Positions 27,043 through 37,762 of a stretch of 64,000 nucleotides of DNA are shown here, one piece after another. Origin of the DNA: Pelecanus crispus (lineage: Eukaryota > Chordata > Aves > Pelecaniformes > Pelecanidae); NCBI RefSeq assembly GCF_030463565.1, contig NC_134660.1:2158001-2222000 (forward strand). Direction: 5' to 3'. A program made the position numbers and the translations under genes. The first letter of the stretch is position 1. Every line of letters begins with the position of its first letter. A model generated the notes under the pieces. The model was not told where the DNA came from. It did not search any database and was given only the letters and a program-made list of their open reading frames with translations.

Positions 27043-27443
27043 TTGGTGCGCAGATACCGGCGTGTCTCGCTTTGGAGCGCGTGGAGCCGCGCATGCATGG
27101 GCAGAGGTGCCCTCGTGTACGCACGGCCATTTGCAGCCCCCCTGTGCCGTGCCAACGCCGCGTCGGCGCACGCCGGGGGTGGTTCGGAGCAGCCGTGGGG
27201 GTGCCCCGTCTGTGGGCAAGGCCACCCCAGGGCCACCCCCGTGTCCCCCGCCAGCCCAGCACGCGCCTGGGGCCGGACCCCGAGGGATGGGGATGCTGGG
27301 GACAGGCCCCCCGGGCACGGCTGGGGGGGTCAAGTACCACCCGGACGGGGCTTCCTGAGGTGTGGTGATCCAGGGGAGGTGGAATCGCCGGGATGGGGAC
27401 AGGGACACCGGGGGGGTTCAGTGGGGGGGCTGGACGCTGCCCC

Positions 27444-30400
27444 TCAGATTTCGGTCAGTGCCTCGGCAGGGACCAGCCCCCGCTTCCTCCCGCTGGTCAC
27501 CCGGACGAGGCCCTGGGTCCTGCCCACGCCAACGCAGATCTGGGACGGGCAGACAGACGGACGGACGGAGGGGCAGCGGGGCACCGCCTTGGCGTCGCCC
27601 CACTGACAACGGACCCAACTCGGTGCACCCCAGGGCAGCAAGGTGCTGGCACCGGCGGGGTCCCCCCCCCTACCTGGTTCTCCCTGAGGCTCATGCGCCC
27701 CTGCTCCTTGTCACCCTGCACGGCCCGGCAGCTCCTCCAGACGCTCTCGCCGGGACGGACGCGCTGCACGAAGTTGGCCGGGAAGAAGCCCAGCCGGTCG
27801 CCCACCTTCCCCTGCGGCGCGGCCGAGCGGCGGCTGAGACCCCCCCGCGCTCGCCGCACCGGTGGCCGCCCCAGCACGCGGTGGGGCTGCGAACGGGCAC
27901 CGGCTCCCGGTCGCCCCGGCGCGTTCCCCCCCCCCCAACCCCACGGACCCCCTCCCCAACCCCACGGACCCCCCCACACCCCATGGACCCCCCTGACCTT
28001 CCACCAGTCCTCGTTGGAGTCGTCCACCAGCGTGACCCTGTCCCCGGGCCTGGGGGGACGGAGGCGTGGGGCAGCGTGGGGACGTCCCCCCCTCCGCTGC
28101 CCCTGTGGGTCCGGGCCCCCCGCCCCTGCCCCACCGACCCCACTCACTGCAGCGCCAGGTCCTGGTGCTCCTGCGGCACGAACTTGTAGAGAGCCACGTA
28201 GGAGAACATGGGTGCCCCGTCCCGCCGCGCCGGCCACCGGGCAGCCTGTGGGCACAGCCAGCCCTGCCCCATGGCCCCAGCCCCGTGTCCCACCCCTCAG
28301 CCCCACAGCCCCCTGCGACCCCCCACGCCTTGTGCCCTGCAGCCCCGTCCTGCAGCCCCACGGCGCCGGGGCATCACCCGAGCCCCCCCGGTCCCACCCT
28401 TCACCCCCATCCTGCCCCCCCAGACCCCCACCTGCTGCCCGGGGCTCCTCTCCTCCACGCTGTCCCTCTGTGCTGGGGTGGCAGCTGCCGAGGCAGACGG
28501 ATGGGGGGGACAGAGTTAGCCCTGAGACCCCCCCCCAAACCCCCACCCCAGCGCCACCCCCTTACCGCTGCCGCTCGGGCTCCCCGCGCTGCTTGGGGCG
28601 TCCCCGCTCTCCTCCCCGGCCGCCACCTTCTCACCCTAAGAGCACAGGGAGGGTTTGGGGGGGGGGTCCAACACCCCCACAGTGCTCCCCACCCCTCCCC
28701 AGTTCCGGGGGGTACCTGGATGCCGGGGGGCAGCTCCGTGGGGCCGGCACCATGTGCCAGGGAGGTGCCGAACCGCAGCGCTTCGTACACGGGGTCCACC
28801 CTCGCGCTGGGCTCTGCGGAGGGGGGACGGGGGGGACGGGGCGAGTCAGGGCCCCCCCCAGCCCGGCCTGAAAGCCGGGGTGCACCCCATGCCGGGCACA
28901 GGCTGGTTCCGCGGTGCAGCCATGGCCGGGGGCTCACCTGGGGGGGGTGAGCCCTGCGTGGAGCCCCCCTGCTCCGGCAGCAGCAAGGGCGAGCTGAAAT
29001 TGCGGCGGAAAGAGGTGGCCTGGGGGAAAAAACGGGGGATTTGGGGAAAAGGGGCACCCAGCGGCACTTGGGGGGGGGGATGCCAGGACTGAGGGTGCCC
29101 CTGGGCCCCCCGTGTGCATGGGGGGGGTGCGCTCGCACACGCACTGACACCTCTCTGCCCACATGTGCCGGCAGGCACGCATCCCGGCGCACACGCGTGT
29201 GCGCAGCCACGCGCCCCGGTGCCTGCAGCCCCCCCCGGGGCCGGGGCTGTGGCGGGGGTTTCGGGGGGGGCTGGCAGGGCTCTGTGTGTCCCCCCCCCAG
29301 CAGCACGTACCGTCTTGCCGGGGCACTGCTGGTGCGAGATCCCCTCGGAGCACCAGAGGTGCACGCCGGCCTTGCACGCCTTGCACCGCAGGCCCTGCCG
29401 CGAGTTGCCTGCAGGCGGAGGGGGGGGTCACGGCCAGGGGCAGGGGCTGCGCCCCCCACCCCGCCCCCCCATCCCCAAGTACACACAACCCCCCCAAAGC
29501 CCCGGGTAACCCACCCGCGATGAGCTGCCGGCACAGCTCGCAGGGGCAATGCTTCTTGAAGACGTACTGCTGGAAGCCGTGGGTGCGTGGGGGGGACGGG
29601 GGGGTCCCGGGGCTCTGCACCCCCCCGCCCGCCCGCGGGAAGAGGCTCTCCACGCTCTTGCTCCGCAGCAGCGTCCGGAGGGACAGAGACCGCTTCAGCC
29701 GCTGCATCTGCCGGAGGGACCCCCCCAGGGGTGGCAGGGACCCCCCAGGGGTGGCAGGGACCCCAGGAGGGGACGGGGGGCAGGGACTCCCCCAGGGGTG
29801 GCAGGGACCCCGGGAGGGGACGGGGAGACCCCTTAAACGGTGGCAGGGACCCCGGGAGGGGATGGGGGCAGGGACCCCACCCCAGGGATGGCAGGGACCC
29901 CGGGAGGGGATGGGGGGACCCCTCAAACGGTGGCAGGGACCCCCACACCCAGAGGTGCCAGGGACCCCGGGAGGGGACGGGGGCAGGGACCCCGGGAGGG
30001 GATGGGGGGACCCCTCAAAGGGTGGCACGGACCCTCCCATAGGTGCCAGGGACCCCGGGAGGGGCCGGGGGCAGGGACCCCCCCCCAGGGGTGGCGGAGA
30101 CCTCGGGAGGGGACGGGGAGACCCCTCAGAGGGCGGCAGGGACCCCGGGAGGGGCCCCCCCCGCTGCCCCCCGCGCTGCACCAGCCCAGCCCGGCCGGGA
30201 TCGGGCTCAGCGGGGCTTTGGGGGGGGGCCCGGGGCCGCTCCGGGGCTGAACCCCCCCAGCAACGCCCCAAATCGGCTGCAAGCGCCCGGCACAGGGTGC
30301 ACGGTCACCGCCCCCGGTGCACCCCCTCCGGTGCACACTCACCCCCCCGGTGCCCCCCCCCGGTGCACACTCACCCCCCGGTGCACACTCACCCCCCGGT

Positions 30401-30678
30401 GCCCCCCCCGGTGCACACTCACCCCCCCGGTGCACACTCAGCCCCCCGGTGCACACTCACCCCCCGGTGCACCCCCTCCGGTGCACACTCACCCACCCCC
30501 CCGGTGCACACTCACCCCCCCCGGTGCCCCCCCCGGTGCACACTCACCCCCCCGGTGCACCCCCCCCCGTTGCACACTCCCCCCCCGTGCCCCCCCGTAC
30601 CTTGCTGCCGTGCCCGGCCCCGGCGGGGGGCGGCTCGGGGGGTCCCACCGGTTCGCTCTCCCCGGGCGGCTCCGTCAT
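27444..30678 (-). CDS. STAC2: SH3 and cysteine-rich domain protein STAC2
   Basis: Eleven exons on -: 30601-30678, 29515-29707, 29311-29408, 28938-29019, 28716-28813, 28566-28635, 28432-28472, 28148-28245, 27998-28049, 27674-27811 and 27444-27539. They join to 1044 nt, 347 aa (human, from memory, 411). The motif [14 protein letters not shown] precedes a C1-type zinc domain (about 69-119, with CPCELCRQL and [12 protein letters not shown]). [14 protein letters not shown] linker motif follows, then SH3 (about 233-290, with ALYKFVPQE and DDSNEDWWK) and a C-terminal SH3-like region ending [13 protein letters not shown] proteins bind L-type calcium channels and inhibit their calcium-dependent inactivation; the family also supports excitation-contraction coupling. 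The protein is shorter because the proline/serine-rich linkers are reduced. Introns are short and GC-rich. Confidence 0.96.
29187..29204. repeat. 18-bp perfect palindrome with CACACGCGTGTG core
   Basis: GCGCACACGCGTGTGCGC reads the same on both strands and is entirely alternating pyrimidine/purine. It lies in the STAC2 intron between exons 3 and 4. Confidence 0.92.
29700..30165. repeat. Minisatellite in STAC2 intron 1
   Basis: Repeated units of GGTGGCAGGGACCCCGGGAG followed by GGGACGGGG blocks, about 30-60 bp with internal variation. The array starts beside the acceptor of exon 2. Confidence 0.85.
30305..30598. repeat. GGTGCACACTCACCCCCC minisatellite in STAC2 intron 1
   Basis: About 14 units of 18-20 bp containing GGTGCACACTCACCCC, some shortened to GGTGCCCCCCC. 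The array runs to within a few bases of the donor of exon 1 (30601). Confidence 0.88.
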
Positions 30679-30850
30679 TCACCCGCCACGCCCCGCCACG
30701 CCCCCCTCCCCCCCCCGCTGTCGCGACAGCGCCGCGACCCGGTCGCGACAGCGCCGTGCTCAAGCTGCCGCCGGCCCCTCCCACCGGGGGGGGAATGGAG
30801 AGATATGCTAATCCTTGGCTGCCCATTGGCTGCCGGCCCCCATGGGGCGG
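30679..30850 (-). promoter_or_regulatory. STAC2: STAC2 promoter region
   Basis: Just upstream of the ATG at 30678 lie two copies of GACAGCGCC (30725-30733 and 30747-30755), which match the right half-site of the REST/RE1 element, within a TCGCGACAGCGCCG direct repeat. A CCAAT box on - is at 30825-30829 and an octamer-like ATTAGCAT at 30805-30812. The start site cannot be fixed from sequence. Confidence 0.45.
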
Positions 30851-30904
30851 GGCTTGCCCCCCATCACCAGACGTCGCAGACGGGGGGGGCCCTGGGGGTA
30901 CCCC

Positions 30905-31465
30905 CCATTGACAGCCCGGGGGGGCAGCACCCAGGACCCCCCCATTTGGCATTTGGGGGGGCAGCACCCATTCCCCTGCCCGATATCGCGGGGGTGGGGG
31001 GTCTGTGCCCACGCCCCTGGGGGGGCAGCACCCAGACACCCCCCCTATTTGACATTTGGGGGGCAGCACCCATTCCCCTGCCCCATATCGCGGGGGTGGG
31101 GGGGTCTGTGCTCACGCCCCTGGGGGGGGCAGCACCCATAGACCCCCCATTTGCACCCTCGGGGGGGGGGAGCACCCATAGACCCCCCCATTTGACACCT
31201 GGGGGGGCAGCACCCATTCCCCCCGCCCGATATCGCGGGGGGGGGGTGTCTGTGCTCACGCCCCTGGGGGGGGCAGCACCCATAGACCCCCCCCATTTTC
31301 ACCATGGGGGGCAGGAGCACCCATAGACCCCCCCCCCCATTTGCACCCTGGGGCGGGGGGGAGCACCCATGGACCCCCCCATTTGCACCCTGGGGCGGGG
31401 GGGGGGGGGAGCACCCATGGCCCCCCCCTTTGACACTCCATCCACCCCCCAACACCCAAGGGGAG
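30905..31465. repeat. Complex minisatellite between STAC2 and CP2-like promoters
   Basis: Imperfect units of about 70-145 bp combine GGGGGGCAGCACCCA, a C-rich CCCCATTTG block and ATATCGCGGGGGTGG with GTCTGTGCTCACGCCCCT. Related units occur near 30,980, 31,080 and 31,228. G-tracts up to about 18 nt follow at 31,519-31,538. Confidence 0.8.
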
Positions 31466-31985
31466 GGGGGCAGCACCCATATCCCTCCCCTTAACACCCC
31501 CTACCCCTCCACTGACACCCGGGGGGGGGGGGGGGGGGGTCAGTGCCCTGCCTGAGCGCCCCCCCCCCCGCTTTTTTCTCCCCAAAATGAACCAAATCCG
31601 GGCGAAATGAAAGGAATTAAAATGCAGCGGGGGCCGCGCGGGCTGGCACAGGGCGGCCTTGGCTTCTCGCCCTGGACAGGGTGGCCTGGAATGGCGGGGG
31701 GGGGGGGCGGACACAAGGGGGGGGGACAGATGTCCTTGGCTGGGACAAGGGGACAGGGCATGGCTTTGGGAGGGGGGACGCGTGTGGGGCTGGTCCCGGG
31801 GGGCTCCGGCTGGCCACTTTGACCAGCCCCACGCGTGCCCCCCCCAGTACCCCCCTCCATTTTGTATTAACAACAAACACAGGGTGGGGACCCCCCACCC
31901 CCACCCCACTATTTACTGTCAACTCCCTCCCCAAACTGGACTCAACTGGGCCCAACTGGGCGCAGTCACCACCCCTCCCTGCGCC

Positions 31986-31992
31986 TATAAAA
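31986..31992 (+). promoter_or_regulatory. TATA box of CP2-like gene
   Basis: TATAAAA, followed by G, lies 86 bp before the ATG at 32072 and predicts a start near 32,015 with a 5' UTR of about 55 nt. It supports a real, regulated promoter for this gene. Confidence 0.75.
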
Positions 31993-32071
31993 GCTGGGGG
32001 GGGACCAAGCTGTCCCTCCCTGCTGGCACCTTCTGTGTGTGTCCCCCCCACCCCCCCAAAACCCCCCCACC

Positions 32072-35000
32072 ATGCTTTTCTGGCACGGTCAGCCCGACCA
32101 TTACTGGTCCAGTCCTGGGGAGATGTACCCCATCTCCGGCCCCGCGCTGCTCAGGTACCCCCCAATCCTAAAGCATCCCTTGTTTTTGGGGAAACTGAGG
32201 CACAGCTGAGTGCCCACCTTTTATTTTTTTTTTGGGGGGGGTCTGTTTCTCACAGGGACCCCCCCGTGCTGCCTTACCTGAAGCAAGAGGAACCCAACGG
32301 CATCTCCACCTCGCAGCCCCCCTGCCCAGCTTTCCAGTACGTGCTCTGCGCCCCGACTTCGCCCGCCGTCCGGCACCACGAGGAGACCCTCACCTACCTC
32401 AACCAGGGTGAGCTGGGGAGGGCTGGGGGCACCCCAGGGGGGTGGGACCCCCGCTCCGGGGGCTCAGCACCCACTTTTGACCCCCCCTCCCAGGGCAGTC
32501 GTACGAGATCCGCATGATGGGGAACCCCCGGGTGGAGCCGGGCGGGGAGGGACGGAGGATGCTGAAGGTGAGATGGGGGGGACCCCCCCAAAAAACTGGG
32601 GTGGAGCCCCGGGGCAAAGCCTGGGGCAAAGCTGCGGGGCAAAGCTCTGACCTGAAGAACCAGTTCAGCCCCAGTTCAGCCCCAGCTCGGCCCCAGTCCA
32701 GCCCCAGTTCAGCCCCATTCAGTCCCAGCTCAGTCTCAGTTCAGCCCCATTCAGTCCCAGTTCAGCCCCAGTCCAGCCCCAGTTCAGCCCCATTCAGTCC
32801 CCGTCCAGCCCCAGTTCAGCCCCATTCAGCCCCAGCTCAGCCCCAGTTCAGCCCCATTCAGTCCCAGTTCAGCCCAATTTCAGCCCCAGCTTAGCCCCAA
32901 TTCATCCCCAGTTGATCCCCAGCTCAGCCCCATTTCTGCCCCATTTCAGCCCATTTTGGCCCCATTCAGCCCCAGTTCAGCCCCAGCTCAGCCCCAGTCC
33001 AGCCCCATTCAGCCCCATTCAGTCCCAGCTCAGTCTCAGTTCAGCCCCATTCAGCCCCAGTTCAGCCCCAGTCCAGCACCAGTTCAGCCCCATTCAGTCC
33101 CAGTTCAGCCCCAGTCCAGCACCAGTCCAGCACCAGTTCAGCCCCATTCAGTCCCAGTTCAGCCCCAGTCCAGCACCAGTCCAGCACCAGTTCAGCCCCA
33201 TTCAGTCCCAGTTCAGCCCCAGTGCAGCTCCAGCTCAGCCCAATTTCAGCCTCAGCTTAGCCCCAATTCATCCCCAGTTGATCCCCAGCTCAGCCCCATT
33301 TCGGCCTCATTTCAGCCCATTTTGGCCCCATTCAGTCCCAGTTCAGCTCCAGCTCAGCCCTGGTGTAGCCCCAGTTCATCCCCAGTTGATACCCAGCTCA
33401 GGCCCAGTTCATCCCCAGTCCAGCCCCATTTCAGCCCCAGTTCAAGCCCCAGCTCAGCCCCAGTTCATCCCCAGTCCAGCCCCAGTCCAGCCCCGGTGCA
33501 GCCCCAGTTCATCCCCAGTCCAGCCCCAGTTCATCCCCAGTCCAGCCCCAGTTCAAGCCCCAGTGCAGCCCCAGTGCAGCCCCAGTTCAAGCCCCAGTTC
33601 ATCCCCAGTCCAGCCCCATTTCAGCCCCAGTCCAGCCCTGGTGCAGCCCCAGTTCATCCCCAGTTCATCCCCAGTTCATCCCCAGTTCAAGCCCCAGTGC
33701 AGCCCCAGTGCAGCCCCAGTTCATCCCCAGTCCAGCCCCAGTTCAAGCCCCAGTGCAGCCCCAGTCCAGCCCTGGTGCAGCCCCGTCTCTCCGCGGGTCG
33801 AGGGCCCGTGGCGGTGGGCTCAGCCCACAGCCGTGGCTGGCGGCGCGGGCCTGATCCTGCCACGCAGAGCGTGGTGCGGGTGGTCTTCCACGACCGGCGG
33901 CTGCAGTACTCGGAGCAGCAGCAGCTGGAGGGCTGGCGGTGGAGCCGCCCGGGCGATCGCATCCTCGACATCGGTGAGCGCTGGCTGGCGGGGCCTGGGG
34001 AGGGCCTGGGGGGGCCTGGGGGGGCCGTGCTCACCCCCCTCCCGCAGACATCCCCCTCTCCGTCGGCATCCTCGAACCCCAAATCCACCCCACGCTGCTC
34101 AACACGGTGGAGTTCCTCTGGGACCCCTCGAGGCGGACGTCCATCTTCGTGCAGGTGGGAGCCAGGCCTGGCCGGGGGCTTGGGGGGGCTTGGGGGGGGA
34201 CTGGGGGGGCTGGCGGGGGTCACGGCGGCCACCCCCGACCCCTCCGTCCCCGGCCAGGTTCACTGCATCAGCACCGAGTTCACGCTGCGGAAGAACGGGG
34301 GGGAGAAAGGCGTCCCCTTCCGCATCCAGATCGACACCTTCGGGGCGGGGGGCAAGGGGGACCCCCCCGAGCACCTCCACTCCGCCAGCTGCCTCGTCAA
34401 GGTGTTCAAGGTATTGGGGGGGGGGCACCAGAGACCCCAGGGTGCCCCCCATTGCTGGCAAACCCCGCCGTGAGCGTGGGGCAGCGCCCGCTGCAGCACC
34501 CTGAGGGGCTGGATGCATGAGGGTCTGGGTGCACGGGGTGTGGGTGCATGGCAGGGTGGGTGTATGGGGGTCTGAGCACCCCAGGGGTGCCTCAGGGATT
34601 TGGGTGCACGGGGTGTGGGTGCATGACGGGGTGTGGGTGCATGGGGGTCTGAGCACCCCAGGGGTCTGAGCACCCCAGGGGGGTGGGTGCATGGGGGTCT
34701 GAGCACCCCAGGGGGTCTGGGTGCCTCAGGGATGTGGGTGCACAGGGTGGGGGTGCATGGGGGGTGGGTGCATGGGGGTCTGAGCACCCCAGGGGGTCTG
34801 GGTGTCTCAAGGATCTGGGTGCATGGGGCGGGGGTGTGTGTGTGTGTGTGCATGGGGGGATGCATGGGGATCTGAGCACCCCAGGGGTCTGGGTGCCTCA
34901 GGGATCTGGGTGCATGGGGTGTGGGTGCATGGGGGTGGGTGCATGGGGGTCTGAGCACCCCAGGGGTCTGGGTGCCGCAGGGATCTGGGTGCACGGGACT

Positions 35001-36672
35001 CTGGGCTCCTGGGGGTCCGGGGTCCCCGCTGGCCACCATGGCGGTGGTCCCAGGGCCACGCTCACGGCCCCCGGTGCAGCCCAAGGGAGCAGACAGGAAG
35101 CAGAAGACGGACCGGGAGAAGGTGGAGAAGCAGCCGGCACCAGAGCGGGAGAAATTCCAGCCAGCCTACGAGAGCACCGTGCTGGCCGAGGTGGGACCCG
35201 GCCCTGGCACCCCTCCCTGGGGGCCGGGGTGCCCCCCCCGGGACCCTGCGCCCTGACCCCCTCCCTCCATCCTCAGTGCGCCCCGTGGCTGGACACGCTG
35301 GGTGCACCCCACAGCCCCCCCGGCACCCCGGGGCTGCCGTCTCCTCACCCCTTCAAGCTGCTGAGCCCGGAGAGGTAAGCGGAAACCCCCCGGACCCCCA
35401 GCGCCCGCCGGGGTCCCCCGCTCAGCCCCAGCCCCTCTCCCCGCAGGGTGTGCGTGTCGCCCGCCTGCGCTGCCGAGAGCCCCGCGGAGGGTCCTGGCGA
35501 GGTGAGGGTGCCACGGGTGCAGCCTTGGGCACCCCTATAGCCCCGCCATGGCCCCCCCGAGAGGCCGGCGGGGCTGAGAACGCGCCCGCTCGGTTCATGC
35601 CCCGGCTGAGGCTCCGCTGCTGCTGCTGGCAGGCGCTGAGCCCCTGCGCATCCCCCCTGGAGACGCAGCAGTGGCTGCACAAGCGTCGCTTCTCCGCCTA
35701 CGCCCGCGTCTTCGCCAACTTCACAGGTGAGGCCGCGGGCAGCTTGGGGCCAGGGCGGGGGGGACAGAGCCACCCCCCGTGGCTGTGACCCCCGCCCTGA
35801 GCCCCCCTGTCCGCAGGCGCCGACCTGCTGAAGCTCTCCCGCAGGGACCTCATCCAGATCTGCGGAGCCCCTGATGGCATCCGCCTCTGCAACGCGCTGA
35901 CGGGCAGGTGGGCTCCCGCATCCCGCGGGCCACCCTGGGGCCTCTTTTCGGGGACCCCCGGGAGCCTCCGCGGTGCCTGGCCGGATCCCTGCACCCCCCG
36001 CCAGACCCCTCTCTGCCCCCGCAGGTGCCCCCGTCCCCGGCTGACCCTCTATGTGTCACGGGAGCCCGCCGGCGGGGCCGAGGGCGCGGAGGATGGATGC
36101 TCAGGTGCGGGGCGGGTGGCGTGGGGTGGCGTGGGGACGGAGGGTCCGTGCTGATGGCCCCCTCCCCGTCCTCGTCCCGTCCCCAGGGCCGTACCAGGAG
36201 GTGCAGCTGGAGGAGCTGACGGCGGCCGAGCTGACGGGGAAGCTGGCCGAGCTGCTGGGGCTGCCCGCGGGCCAGATCCAGCGAGTGTCCCGGCAGGGAC
36301 CCTCCGGCATCCACATCCTCATCAGCGATCCCGTAAGGAGCGGGCAGGGACACCCGGGCGGTCCTGGACCCTGCAGCCACCCCCACCCCTCGGGGTCCCC
36401 AACCTGCTCCCAGCGAGGCTCGGCCCCTGTGGGTGCCCCTCGCTGCAGCGGGATGGGGGCGCGGGGAGGGGACACAGCCCCGGCCCGACCCCCTCACCTC
36501 GCCCCGCAGATGATCAGGAACCTCCTGGACGAGACGTGCTTCACAGTGGCCATCGGCAAAGGTAACGCGGCGGCCACGGGCAGGCAGAGCTGGGCGGGGG
36601 GCGATGGCCCCCGGCTGAGCCGTGTCTCCGGCAGCGCCCGGTCCGGAGGGCTACCAGCTGGTGCTGCGGTAG
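32072..36672 (+). CDS. CP2/grainyhead-family transcription factor, extra TFCP2/TFCP2L1/UBP1 paralogue, 479 aa
   Basis: Fifteen exons: 32072-32154, 32256-32407, 32494-32567, 33868-33973, 34048-34154, 34258-34410, 35080-35190, 35277-35374, 35447-35501, 35633-35726, 35817-35907, 36025-36104, 36187-36332, 36510-36561 and 36635-36672. All borders are GT/AG and phases agree (1440 nt). Residues about 50-262 form the CP2 DNA-binding domain, with [52 protein letters not shown] and [14 protein letters not shown] conserved. A SAM-like domain follows (about 317-385, [10 protein letters not shown] to [11 protein letters not shown]), then a C-terminal oligomerisation region with [10 protein letters not shown]. 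The N-terminus [12 protein letters not shown] resembles TFCP2L1 rather than TFCP2 or UBP1. The C-terminal region and the proline-rich linker are diverged. It should bind CP2 sites as a dimer or tetramer in the nucleus. Its place between STAC2 and FBXL20 excludes the three known genes, so no symbol is given. Confidence 0.93.
32655..33795. repeat. CAGTTCAGCCCC minisatellite in CP2-like intron 3
   Basis: About 1.1 kb of 12- to 17-bp units of CAGTTCAGCCC(C) and CAGTCCAGCCCC, with TTCATCCC and CATTTCAGCCC variants and higher-order copies. The array is almost free of stops, so artefactual proline/serine/glutamine ORFs run from it into exon 4. Confidence 0.92.
34500..35010. repeat. GTGCATGGGGGTCTGAGCACCCC minisatellite in CP2-like intron 6
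   Basis: Units of roughly 40-90 bp with GTGCATGGGGGTCTGAGCAC, CCCAGGGGTCTGGGTGCC and TCAGGGATCTGGGTGCA blocks repeat about seven times. A short (GT)n run lies at about 34836-34850. Confidence 0.87.
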
Positions 36673-36939
36673 GACCCGGCCCCCGGAGCTGCATCCCCCC
36701 CGGGAAGGGACATCTCCCACCGGAGCGAGGTGTGCGGGGATGGAGAGAGGAAGCCCGGGGCTGGCTCAGGCCCCAAAGCCCACCCTGCAAGCACGGTTCG
36801 CCCTCCCTCCATCCCCGCCGGGCTCGACGGACCCCTCACCAGAGGGGCGAGAGGCAGGGGTGCCGGCCCTTCCTCCCCGCGCTGATGGCGGCTGCATCCT
36901 CGCGCCCACCGCGTTGCCTTCGCCTCGTCCTTGTTTTGT

Positions 36940-36945
36940 ATTAAA
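36940..36945 (+). promoter_or_regulatory. Polyadenylation signal of CP2-like gene
   Basis: ATTAAA about 270 bp after the stop codon, preceded by a T-rich stretch. It gives a compact 3' UTR. No coding sequence is visible from here to about 37,760; this stretch is GC-rich and intergenic between two convergent genes. Confidence 0.7.
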
Positions 36946-37762
36946 GAATGGAACCAGCCGGCCCCGAGCCTGGCATCGTCCTCACGGCGCCGGCTGGGGT
37001 TTGGGCGAGGGGGTCCCCGGGGGTCCCGCACCCGCCGCGGGCTGGGAGCAGCCCCGTGGCCTCGGGGAGCCCCTGGGCCAGGTTGGGGAGCGGGGCCGGT
37101 GCGGGGCAGCCCGGGGGTAGCCCCTCTTCCCCGGCGAGCCCCCGGCAGCCGCGGGGTCAGCGCCGAGGAAGCCCGGGCAGAGCGGGTCCTGTGCCACGCC
37201 GCGGGGACGGAGCCGGCCACGGCGCAGAGCCCGGGGCAGCCTGAGCTGGCAAAACCCAGTAAACGCCATATTTCTGCGTTTGGGCTGGGAGAACGGGTTG
37301 TTTTTAACACCGAGTCCTTCCCCGCGAGCACCGTCCGGCGCGGCTGCTGCCGGCACGGAGGGCAGAGCTGGGTGGTGGAGCGAGACGGGGGAGGCCTTCG
37401 GGAGGAAGCGACTCGCAGGGCAAAGGATGGGTTTGGGATGAAGAAGGCGGCGGCGGTTTCCCCGGGGAGGAAGGATGGAGAGCCGGCGGAGCCGGAGGAC
37501 GCGGGCCAAGGAGCAAGGAGGGCACCGGGGCAGCGCAGCCGGGACACGGGGGTGGGCGATGGGGGTGCGGGCAAACACGGAGAGAGGGGAGGGCAGCGAG
37601 CGCGGGGGCAGAGACCGACACGGGCCCAGGGACCGTGGTGGGTGCAGGGTGGGGAGGAGGAAACACCCGCGACCCTCCCCAAAATACCCAGCCCTCGCTG
37701 CCCCCGCGGGGCTGGCGTACAGCGCGTCACAGACAAGGGACGACCTCGCTACATATATATAT

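Noticed and set aside
29163-30911. 582-codon plus-strand ORF antisense to STAC2
   Set aside because: It crosses STAC2 exons and two minisatellites in antisense and has no recognisable domain.
32912-34504. Plus-strand ORFs of 505 and 530 codons
   Set aside because: They translate the intron 3 minisatellite of the CP2-like gene and then part of exon 4 or its alternative frame. Intron length (1300 nt) and the stop near 32,892 in the exon 3 frame argue against a retained-intron protein.
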